From contig JAISNN010000054.1 in NCBI GenBank assembly GCA_031276195.1, positions 1 to 45,711 on the forward strand: a stretch of 45,711 bases of DNA, in the 5' to 3' direction. Below, piece after piece: positions 34,569 through 41,477 of the stretch; the first letter of the stretch is position 1, and every line of letters begins with the position of its first letter. The DNA comes from Clostridiales bacterium (GTDB lineage: Bacteria > Bacillota > Clostridia > Christensenellales > JAISNN01). The notes beneath the pieces are model-generated. The model worked only from the letters and a program-made list of their open reading frames with translations, searched no databases and was not told the origin of the DNA. The position numbers and the translations under genes are program-made.

Positions 34569-34584
34569 GCGGTACTATACCGCG
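34569..34584. repeat. GC-type palindrome between purF and carA
   Basis: GCGGTACTATACCGCG, ending 7 bp from the purF stop codon; T6 follows on the + strand. The remainder of the 207-bp spacer is T-rich, with CGTATGCCGT repeated (34466 and 34496). Confidence 0.85.
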
Positions 34585-34590
34585 TTTTTT

Positions 34591-36042
34591 CTACTTTTTT
34601 TCCACGCTTATGCAGCCCTCTTTTTTCTCCAAAATGTCCTTATCGTATTCGTTGATATCGATATTATATTTGCCCGAAAAACACCCCGCGCAAAAGCCCA
34701 AAGCGCAATCCGAACACGCGCTTCTCATTCCGTCCACGCTTATATACGCGAGGCTGTCCGCTCCGATTTTTTTCCTGATTTCGTCGACTCCCAACTTATT
34801 AGCGATAAGGTTTTCGACTTTATCTATATCCGTTCCGAAATAGCAGGTATGCTTAAAGGGCGGCGAAGATATTCTCATATGAACCTCTTTCGCCCCCGCG
34901 TCCTTCAACGCCTTGACGGTTTTTGCCGTCGTGGTTCCGCGCACGATACTGTCGTCGATCAAAACGATTTTCTTATTGTTGATGTTAAATTTCAAAGGGT
35001 TTAATTTGACTCTGACCGCGCTTTCGCGTTCTAACTGAGAGGGATAAATAAAACTCCTCCCGACATAGCGGTTTTTCACGAACGCGCTGACCAGCGGCAA
35101 TCCGCTCCCGAATGCGTAGCCCGCCGCGCAGTCCAGCCCGCTGTCCGGCACGCCCGCGACGCAATCCGCGTCCACGGAAAACTCCTCCGAAAGCCTGACT
35201 CCCATATTAAAGCGCGCTTTATAGACGCTTTGCCCGTCGATAACCGAATCGGGACGGGCAAAATATACGTATTCAAATATGCAAAGACCGCTCTTATCCT
35301 TTTCGATAATTTTTTCCGTACTTGCGATTTCGCCGTTTTCAATGACGACCATTTCGCCGGGCGCGACGTCGCGCACAAATTTAAAGCCGCAGCAGTCGAG
35401 CGCGACGCTCTCCGACGCGCCCATCATACCGTACACGTTCCTGCCTATGCAAAGCGGACGGAAACCGTAGCCGTCGCGAATGAGGATCAATCGGTTTTTG
35501 CTGGTCATAATGATGAGCGAAAACGCGCCTTGCAGTTGTCTCACCGCTTCTTTTACTCCGCGCAGTTCGTCGCCCTTACTTTTCACGACGTGGTACGCGA
35601 TAAGCGCGGAAACGACTTCCGAATCACTCGTCGCGACAAAATCCACGCCCATACTTCTGAGTCTTTCTTTAATTTCTTTTGCGTTTACGATATTCCCGTT
35701 ATGCGCGGTGGCGATCCGCCCCGTCAAATATTCGGTAACAAAAGGCTGAACGTTGTCGAGCGTGTTGCTTCCCGTCGTGGAATATCTCGTATGTCCGATT
35801 GCGATCCTGCCTTTCGGCAGATTTTTTAGAGTTTCGCCGTCGAAGACCTCGCTGACCAGCCCCCGTTTTTTGTAGTTTATGATGCGCGATTCGCGCAGAA
35901 CCGCGATCCCCGCGCCCTCCTGTCCCCTATGCTGCAAGGCGAGCAAGGCGTTATAGATGATTCCCGCCGATTCATCGGCGTTGATACAAACGCCGGCGAC
36001 GGCACATTCCTCGTGAATTTTGTCCTCGGATCTGCCAAACAT
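34591..36042 (-). CDS. purF: Amidophosphoribosyltransferase
   Basis: A 483-residue glutamine PRPP amidotransferase, which commits PRPP to purine synthesis. It begins with a short propeptide; the Ntn-hydrolase nucleophile is C13 (IHEECAVAGV). The glutaminase domain shows LALQHRGQEGAGIAV, and the phosphoribosyltransferase domain carries the PRPP loop VLIDDSIVRGTT. Cysteines suitable for the [4Fe-4S] cluster of the B. subtilis-type enzyme are present (HTCYFG; SDCALGFCAGC), so the protein should be oxygen-sensitive and made by propeptide cleavage. Start: AGAGGT 8 nt upstream. It lies downstream of purA, without the rest of the pur operon. Confidence 0.97.
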   Translation of the reverse strand: MFGRSEDKIHEECAVAGVCINADESAGIIYNALLALQHRGQEGAGIAVLRESRIINYKKRGLVSEVFDGETLKNLPKGRIAIGHTRYSTTGSNTLDNVQPFVTEYLTGRIATAHNGNIVNAKEIKERLRSMGVDFVATSDSEVVSALIAYHVVKSKGDELRGVKEAVRQLQGAFSLIIMTSKNRLILIRDGYGFRPLCIGRNVYGMMGASESVALDCCGFKFVRDVAPGEMVVIENGEIASTEKIIEKDKSGLCIFEYVYFARPDSVIDGQSVYKARFNMGVRLSEEFSVDADCVAGVPDSGLDCAAGYAFGSGLPLVSAFVKNRYVGRSFIYPSQLERESAVRVKLNPLKFNINNKKIVLIDDSIVRGTTTAKTVKALKDAGAKEVHMRISSPPFKHTCYFGTDIDKVENLIANKLGVDEIRKKIGADSLAYISVDGMRSACSDCALGFCAGCFSGKYNIDINEYDKDILEKKEGCISVEKK

Positions 36043-36119
36043 ATAGTAAACCTCTTTTTATTTAAACGGCTATTTTTACATAACGCCGAATTTTTATATA
36101 GCGCAAGCCGTAAATTAAC

Positions 36120-36325
36120 GCAACGCAGATTATATCGTTTCCGACGGCTTTTGTACCGCGTTTTTTTTAATGATTTTTAAATCATTTTAAGAGCGCGTTT
36201 TATATAATATACGTTATATAGTTTAATATAACATAGATTATATCATTTACGACGCTTCTGCACCGCGTTTTTTTAATGATTTTTAAGTTATTTTAAGAAC
36301 GCGTTTTATATAACTTACGTCATAT
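36120..36325. repeat. ~108-bp tandem duplication between purA and purF
   Basis: Two units, with ATTATATCGTTTCCGACG starting at 36129 and ATTATATCATTTACGACG at 36237, both followed by a TACCGCG or CACCGCG-plus-T-run (half of a GC-type palindrome), TTTAATGATTTTTAA and GCGCGTTTTATATAA. This covers most of the 307-bp spacer. Confidence 0.85.
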
Positions 36326-36349
36326 AAATAATATGACGTAAGTTATATA
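36307..36349. terminator. Perfect 19-bp hairpin abutting the purA stop codon
   Basis: TATATAACTTACGTCATAT (36307-36325) is the exact reverse complement of 36331-36349, leaving a 5-nt loop. It touches the purA stop codon (36350-36352). It is AT-rich and followed on the - strand by AAAACGCG rather than a U-tract, so it may protect the 3' end or slow polymerase rather than terminate. Confidence 0.5.
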
Positions 36350-37666
36350 TTAAAGTTCCAAATAATCCTCTCGCGCCTGCCCGACCGAAACGTATTTAAT
36401 CTTGACGCCCACGGCTTTTTCTATATATTCGACGTATTTTAGGGCGTTTTCGGGCAAATCCGCCTTTGTTCTGCATTTATTTATGTCGCATTTAAAGCCG
36501 TCGAGATATTCGATCACGGGCTTTGCGCGGTAAAGTCTTTCGTCCGTAACGAATTCGCCGAGTCTTTTTCCATCCGCTTCGTAGTCTACGCACACGGGAA
36601 TTTTGTCCATATAAGCCAAAACGTCCAATTTCGTCAAAGCCAAAGCCGTAGCCCCTTGGACTCTCGCGCCGTACCTGCTTGCCAAAACGTCGAAAGCGCC
36701 GACTCTTCTGGGTCTGCCCGTCGCCGCGCCGTATTCTCCGCCCGCCGCTCTCAAATCCTCCGCTTCTTTCCCGTCCATTTCGACGACGAACGGACCTTCG
36801 CCCACGCAACTGCTGTACGCTTTGACGATTCCTATGACCTCGTCGACCTTAGCGTACGGGATTCCCGCTCCGATAGGCGCGTATGAGGCGATCGTAGAAC
36901 TTGACGACGTATAGGGAAAAATTCCGTAATCGATATCGCGCAGCGCGCCCAACTGCGCCTCGAACATAATCCTTTTATCCTTCGCCGCCAAAAAGAACGC
37001 GCCCGTATCGGCTATATATTCTTTCAAAATATCCCCGTTTTTCACGAGCCAATCATATGTCGCCGACGGGTCGATCGCGCCGTTTTCGTAGCCGTTCGCG
37101 GTGAAAAGTTTTTTCCAAGCGTACGCGCCGAAAAACTTTTTGTATCCCTTTAAAACGATATTTTTCCATTCGACGAGAGAAAAAACTCTCTCTTTCAACG
37201 CTTCGGGATTTAAAAGGTCGCCCATTCTGACGGTTTTTTTCATATATTTATCACCGTATACGGGGGCGATTCCGCGCCTTGTCGAGCCGAATTTCTTATC
37301 TTTTAACCTATCTTCCTCCAAGCAGTCAAAAAGCCTGTGATAAGGCAGGCAAACCGTCGCTTTGTCGCTGATTTTGAGATTTTCCGGCGAGATTTCGATA
37401 CCTTTTTCTTTGAGTCTTGCGATTTCGCCGACGAGGTGTTCGAGATCTATGACCATTCCCTGCCCCATAACGTTGACCGTTCCGTCGCGCAGGATTCCGG
37501 ACGGCAGGAGGTTTAAGATGAAGCGTCCTTTTTCGTTGACTACGGTATGCCCCGCGTTATTTCCGCCCTGATAGCGGACGATAACGTCATAATCCGAGGA
37601 AAGCAAGTCAACCATTCTGCCCTTTCCCTCGTCGCCCCAATTCACTCCGACAATCGCCGTCAACAT
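36350..37666 (-). CDS. purA: Adenylosuccinate synthetase
   Basis: A 438-residue adenylosuccinate synthetase, which joins IMP and aspartate using GTP on the way to AMP. The N-terminal GTP-binding signature is VGVNWGDEGKGRMVDLL with catalytic Asp and His in the pattern (NNAGHTVV near 36-43). KFGSTRRGIAPVYGDKY and ATGRPRRVGAFD (the IMP/aspartate-binding loop) follow. Length is typical. Start: GGAGG 7 nt before the ATG. A consensus promoter about 255 bp upstream gives it an unusually long leader containing tandem repeats; it heads the - strand run purA-purF-carA-carB-dapF-guaA-pyrG-dapL. Confidence 0.97.
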   Translation of the reverse strand: MLTAIVGVNWGDEGKGRMVDLLSSDYDVIVRYQGGNNAGHTVVNEKGRFILNLLPSGILRDGTVNVMGQGMVIDLEHLVGEIARLKEKGIEISPENLKISDKATVCLPYHRLFDCLEEDRLKDKKFGSTRRGIAPVYGDKYMKKTVRMGDLLNPEALKERVFSLVEWKNIVLKGYKKFFGAYAWKKLFTANGYENGAIDPSATYDWLVKNGDILKEYIADTGAFFLAAKDKRIMFEAQLGALRDIDYGIFPYTSSSSTIASYAPIGAGIPYAKVDEVIGIVKAYSSCVGEGPFVVEMDGKEAEDLRAAGGEYGAATGRPRRVGAFDVLASRYGARVQGATALALTKLDVLAYMDKIPVCVDYEADGKRLGEFVTDERLYRAKPVIEYLDGFKCDINKCRTKADLPENALKYVEYIEKAVGVKIKYVSVGQAREDYLEL

Positions 37667-37679
37667 AATTTCTCCTCCA

Positions 37680-37840
37680 AAGGTTCGTTTTTCCTAATAA
37701 ATAAGGTTCGTTTTTTTCGATAAACTCCGCCAAGAATAAATCCCGTACCGCTTTCGCTCAACAAAAATAAATTCCGTACCGTATTCGCTTAACGAAAAAT
37801 AAATTTCATAACGTATTCACTCAACGGAAAATAAATCCCG
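37680..37840. repeat. Tandem repeats in the purA leader
   Basis: Three to four ~32-bp units of the pattern AAAAATAAATtCCGTAcCGT then aTTCGCTcAACG (starts near 37732, 37763, 37795 and 37828), and next to the ribosome-binding site a 24-bp direct repeat AAGGTTCGTTTTT (37680 and 37703). On the - strand the latter reads AAAAACGAACCTT twice, which resembles a PurR box (AWWWCCGAACWWT) at 11 of 13 positions but in direct rather than inverted orientation. Confidence 0.65.
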
Positions 37841-37923
37841 AAAAGCCTTATCCGCCCTTAAAAAACGTCCGCTTTCACAACAAATCCGCGTCCGCGTACC
37901 GATATGGTATTTCTAACTTATCC

Positions 37924-37952
37924 ATTATACTAAATATAGTTTCGCTTGTCAA
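37924..37952 (-). promoter_or_regulatory. Perfect-consensus sigma-A promoter for purA
   Basis: On the - strand TTGACA (37952-37947), exactly 17 nt, TATAAT (37929-37924). Transcription would begin near 37917, giving a leader of about 250 nt. Confidence 0.88.
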
Positions 37953-38132
37953 TCCAAAATCCCCTCTATCTCGATAATGCTATAATAATTTTTTTAAACA
38001 TAGATTGAAACCGCCTATAACGGCGGATAATATAGCGGATTAAAAAAATATAGCCGTTATGAATCTGAAAGTGCGGCGAATATAAATTCTAATTCATAAC
38101 GACTGTCATTTTATACCAATTAAATTTTTAAT

Positions 38133-38310
38133 CGTACGCCGTGCGGATTAAAATCCGACGGTTGCGTAGACGGCGGAGGGAGGGGCTTCCCGCCCGTTTA
38201 ATGCCGTCATAGCGGTAAACCCAGCAAAACGCAAGTATTTTGCCGCCGCATTTTGCAAAGCGGTTTTAAATCAAACGTACATACCGTTTGATTTAAAAGT
38301 TTAACCGCTA
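38133..38310. repeat. Structured interspersed repeat, full copy (copy B)
   Basis: Core 38210-38310 (101 bp), reverse orientation relative to copy C. It is closed by TAGCGGTAAAC and GTTTAACCGCTA and holds three internal inverted repeats, including TTTAAATCAAACG/CGTTTGATTTAAA (38265-38297 region). The left flank (38133-38209) carries GATTAAAATCCGACGG and CCCGTTTAATGCCGTCAT, also found beside the other copies. It ends 16 bp from the DUF2804 stop codon. Between 37953 and 38132 the gap shows only AT-rich DNA, with TATAGCGGATT and ATAGCCGTTATGAA fragments. Confidence 0.8.
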
Positions 38311-38326
38311 TAAAAGTGAAATAGCG

Positions 38327-39373
38327 TCACCATTTATTATGCACCTTTTCGGCAAACCCGAAAAGATTTTCAAACTTGACAAACGAGCCGTCGTCCAAAA
38401 CCGCCGTTCCGCCGAAAACGCCGAACACTTGATGCGGAAGCATAGCGACGACTCCCAAATTTATAGGGACGGCGCGGTCATAGACCGGCTTAAAAACCGC
38501 GTTCAAACGCCCGTCGTCCGAAGTAATTTTCCAAGGCGACATATAATCGTCCGCGGTCTTTTTTTCGCCGACGGTTTTTTTCGGGATTTCAAAGGTTACT
38601 TCGCCTATTTTATGCGCGATTCCGTCTGTAAACAGCATATTTTCGCTTGCGGCGGAAGTGTCGCCGAAGCCGCCGCCCAAATTCCAGCCGAAAAGCGTTC
38701 CGTCGGGAAGTACGGCGTTGAGGCTGGACCAAAGCCAAGTATTGTCGTATGTCCAAACGCCCCTCCCCCAATCCAGAGTCGCCAGCGCGCGGTCGGGCGA
38801 AAAGGCGTATGGGGAGCCGTTCAAGACCGCCGAACCCTCCGTGCGCATAAGGTTAATTTTTTGATTATAATAGAAATGTCCGCGCTTGTCTAAGGGCGTG
38901 GCGATCACCATATTATCGCGCGGCGCGTCCGAAAGCGTCAGTGAAAAGGACAATTCGCGGCGTTTATCCGCGAACGAACCCGTCAACTTGCGCACGCCGT
39001 CCGCGGTTTCGAAGGTCAGCGTATTCCGCCCGATACTCCGCGACACGCGTCCGCTTTCGGCGGAGGACGGCAACGCCCATTTCCCCATAGGGAACGGGGC
39101 GACCGCGGACAATTCGACGCGTTCGAGCGTCGCCCAATCGATCCACGTTACGCCGATAAGCCCTATATAGCCGCAATCGGCGAGAGTGGTCATCAAGCAT
39201 TTCGCGCCGTCGTTTACGATATAGCAATCCCATTCTTTGATACGGATTTTAGGCGCGCGTATATCGGCGCGGTCGTATATCCAATACGGTTGCAAGGCGT
39301 AGCCCGGTTCGGCGATTTGCCCTTCGCCGTCGAGCAGCCGCCGAACGGATTCGATTTTATGTTCTGTCCTCAT
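38327..39373 (-). CDS. DUF2804-family protein
   Basis: A 348-residue soluble protein matching the DUF2804 family by length and motifs, for which I know no established function. Visible are YALQPYWIYDRADIRAPKIRIKEWDCY near the N-terminus, GYIGLIGVTWIDW, DWGRGVWTYDNTWLWSS and GWNLGGGFGDTSAASENMLF. Such conserved Trp/Gly-rich strands suggest a beta-rich fold. There is no signal peptide or membrane segment. Start: GAGAGGGG 5-8 nt upstream. It is 270 bp downstream of an MFS transporter on the same strand, with a tandem array between, so the two may be co-expressed. Confidence 0.82.
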   Translation of the reverse strand: MRTEHKIESVRRLLDGEGQIAEPGYALQPYWIYDRADIRAPKIRIKEWDCYIVNDGAKCLMTTLADCGYIGLIGVTWIDWATLERVELSAVAPFPMGKWALPSSAESGRVSRSIGRNTLTFETADGVRKLTGSFADKRRELSFSLTLSDAPRDNMVIATPLDKRGHFYYNQKINLMRTEGSAVLNGSPYAFSPDRALATLDWGRGVWTYDNTWLWSSLNAVLPDGTLFGWNLGGGFGDTSAASENMLFTDGIAHKIGEVTFEIPKKTVGEKKTADDYMSPWKITSDDGRLNAVFKPVYDRAVPINLGVVAMLPHQVFGVFGGTAVLDDGSFVKFENLFGFAEKVHNKW

Positions 39374-39412
39374 ATTCCCCTCTCTTTTAAAAGTTTATAG
39401 ATTTATATTATT

Positions 39413-39616
39413 GCACGCGCGAGCGTAAACAACGCCTATTTTTAAATTACACACACACGCGCAAAATAATTAACGCCGTATTTTTAAATTATGAAACAGC
39501 CGCGCGAGCGTGAAGAACGCCGTATTTTAAATTACACACACACGCGCGAGCGTAAACAACGCCGTATTTTTAAATTATAAAACAGCCGCGCGAGCGTAAA
39601 CAACGCCGTATTTTTA
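39413..39616. repeat. Five-unit tandem array, 41-46 bp period
   Basis: Units start near 39413, 39457, 39500, 39541 and 39587 and follow CACGCGCGAGCGTAAACAAC then GCCGTATTTTTAAATTA, alternately linked by CACACACA or TGAAACAGC. Units are 80-95% alike by eye (unit 2 is the most eroded). The array fills the 271-bp spacer between the MFS and DUF2804 genes. Confidence 0.9.
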
Positions 39617-39644
39617 ACTCACTAAACCGCTTAACCGCCGTTTA

Positions 39645-41090
39645 TCATTGTCCGTCGGCGCACAAGTCCTCGGGCGTCGCAAGTCCTTGTTTTTGAAGAC
39701 GCTTCAACATAATCATCGGAATAATCAGCAACAGCATCAACGCACCGCCGACTAAAAAAATTTCGGGAGCGGGAATGTTTGCCCATATCTCGTTTGCGGT
39801 GTCAAAGTAAAGCAATTCGTCGGGATTGAGGCTTGCCATACGTTGATTTATCGCGTCGCCCACGGCGGGACCTATAAGCCCCGGTATCAGCACTTGCGCG
39901 ATCATACGCACGCCTTGAAGTTTTCCGGCTTTTGCGGAGGGCGTAAAGTCGCGCGTATACGCGCCCAAGACCGTCGTAACCACCAACATTCCCATAAGCA
40001 TAACGAATCCGAAGATCGCGAACAGCGTCAGCACAACCGCCTTGTCGAATCCGTGTACAAAATACAAAAGAAACAGTCCGCCCGACTCGGCGATCAAGCC
40101 GAACGCGAGCATTTTCATACGCCCGACGCGTTCCATAAAACGCCCGCACACCAAAATACCTACGGCGGACAAGATGATGACGATGCCCAGCACCGCGCTG
40201 TATTCCATAATCGTAAATTTGAGGTATTGTTCCGCATAGATTATGAGGTACGGCATAAACGTACCGGACGCGATAGAAATTATCAGCCAGCCAAGCAGCG
40301 TTACGTATTGCGCCTTATAACGTTTGACCGTGGACGGCAAAAAACCGAACGCTATATTCCCGAAAAGGTTTGCCGAGCGATCGGGTTTCAGGCGCGGATT
40401 GTCGCGGATCAAGAACAATCCCGCTATGCCGCACGCGATAACGATTCCGCCGATTATATAGAACATACGCGGATAGTTATTGTCCTCTCCCAAAATAAAT
40501 CCGAACCCGCCCGATACGATCAAAAGCGACAAAAGCGGCATCACCGAAATGACGCTTTCGGCTTTCGCGCGGTTTTTAGAACTTATATTGTCCGTCGTCC
40601 AAGGATAAAAGGTCGCGTCGTTTGCGCCCGAGCCAAAGAAGGTCATAACGCAATCCATAACGATTATCACCGCGAGCGTCGCGGTTACTCTCAGCGTCGC
40701 GCCCGTCCCCTCCAATCCGAACGACCCGGAGGGTGTGAGCGGATCTATGCCGAACAGCCGCCCCACGTTTTCGGTATTTATGAAAGCGAACGCCAAAAGA
40801 GAAATCCCCCACAAAATGTAGCCTACGGACAAAAAACTCCGGCGGTTTCCCGTTCTGTCCGAAACCGCGCCCATAACGAGCGCGGTAACCGTCGCCACGA
40901 TTGCGCTTGCCTGAACCATAATCGTTACGGCATACGTACTTTTTGCGACGGTGTTATAAATAAACAGATTAAAATAGGTGTTTTCAACCGCCCACGCGAT
41001 TTGCCCGAACAGCCCGAACAAAATAAGCGTCGTCCAAATACGCTTGCTTATAGGTTGTTCTCCGCCGTCCGTTTTAAAAGTTTCACTCAT
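39645..41090 (-). CDS. MFS transporter
   Basis: A 481-residue transporter with about twelve membrane segments. The cytoplasmic loop 2-3 motif reads GAVSDRTGNRRSF, a standard MFS signature (GxxxDRxGRR). A short charged N-terminus (SETFKTDGGEQPISKR) precedes the first segment, which contains WAVENTYFNLFIY. A GSGANDATFYPWTTDN stretch between segments recalls GPH-type and related sugar transporters. The substrate is not predictable. AGGA lies 10 nt before the ATG, and a good promoter 45-70 bp upstream. It is divergent from the metallophosphoesterase gene and followed by DUF2804. Confidence 0.86.
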   Translation of the reverse strand: MSETFKTDGGEQPISKRIWTTLILFGLFGQIAWAVENTYFNLFIYNTVAKSTYAVTIMVQASAIVATVTALVMGAVSDRTGNRRSFLSVGYILWGISLLAFAFINTENVGRLFGIDPLTPSGSFGLEGTGATLRVTATLAVIIVMDCVMTFFGSGANDATFYPWTTDNISSKNRAKAESVISVMPLLSLLIVSGGFGFILGEDNNYPRMFYIIGGIVIACGIAGLFLIRDNPRLKPDRSANLFGNIAFGFLPSTVKRYKAQYVTLLGWLIISIASGTFMPYLIIYAEQYLKFTIMEYSAVLGIVIILSAVGILVCGRFMERVGRMKMLAFGLIAESGGLFLLYFVHGFDKAVVLTLFAIFGFVMLMGMLVVTTVLGAYTRDFTPSAKAGKLQGVRMIAQVLIPGLIGPAVGDAINQRMASLNPDELLYFDTANEIWANIPAPEIFLVGGALMLLLIIPMIMLKRLQKQGLATPEDLCADGQ

Positions 41091-41133
41091 ACGAAATCCA
41101 TCCTAATATACACAAGATAATAGTATATAACTT

Positions 41134-41162
41134 ATTATAATACCTAAAAACCCCGCCGTCAA
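41134..41162 (-). promoter_or_regulatory. Sigma-A promoter for the MFS gene
   Basis: On the - strand TTGACG (41162-41157), exactly 17 nt, TATAAT (41139-41134). It lies partly in the first unit of the 135-bp duplication; the second unit retains only TTAACG and a poor -10. Confidence 0.78.
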
Positions 41163-41402
41163 TAGTTTTTCAAAAAAACTTCCGAAATTTTATCCTTTTT
41201 AGCATATCACGCAACGCCTTTATTACATAAGTTTACACACTCTTTACGGAAAGGGCGTTGACGATATCCGAATAACACCTAAAACCCCGCCGTTAATAGT
41301 TTTTCAAAAAAACTTCCTAAATTTTTATCCTTTTTAGCATATTACGCAACGCGTTCATTACATAAATTTACACACTCTTTACGGAAACGGCGTTGATAGC
41401 GG
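41143..41402. repeat. 135-bp tandem duplication in a divergent promoter region
   Basis: Units 41143-41277 and 41278-41402 are about 85% alike: CCTAAAAACCCCGCCGTCAA, TAGTTTTTCAAAAAAACTTCC, TTTTAGCATATcACGCAACG, TTTACACACTCTTTACGGAA, GGCGTTGA. Within each unit AGTTTTTTCAAAAAAACT-like text forms a small hairpin. The block separates the MFS and metallophosphoesterase genes and contributes promoter hexamers to both. Confidence 0.92.
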
Positions 41403-41422
41403 TTAAAAAGATGTGTTAAAAT
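41393..41422 (+). promoter_or_regulatory. Candidate promoter for the metallophosphoesterase
   Basis: TTGATA, 18 nt, TAAAAT, at the right edge of the second 135-bp unit. The equivalent place in the first unit reads TTGACG, 16 nt, TAAAAC. Confidence 0.5.
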
Positions 41423-41477
41423 TATGCCGTACTTTATTTTTAAAAAATATATAAAGCAAAATAAGGAGCAAAAAACA

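Noticed and set aside
37667-37923. Purine riboswitch in the purA leader
   Set aside because: The conserved loop and junction sequences of purine aptamers are not visible; the leader consists of direct repeats.
41424-41477. N-terminal extension of the metallophosphoesterase
   Set aside because: No ribosome-binding site, immediate proximity to the promoter, and a strong AAGGAG precedes the ATG at 41478.
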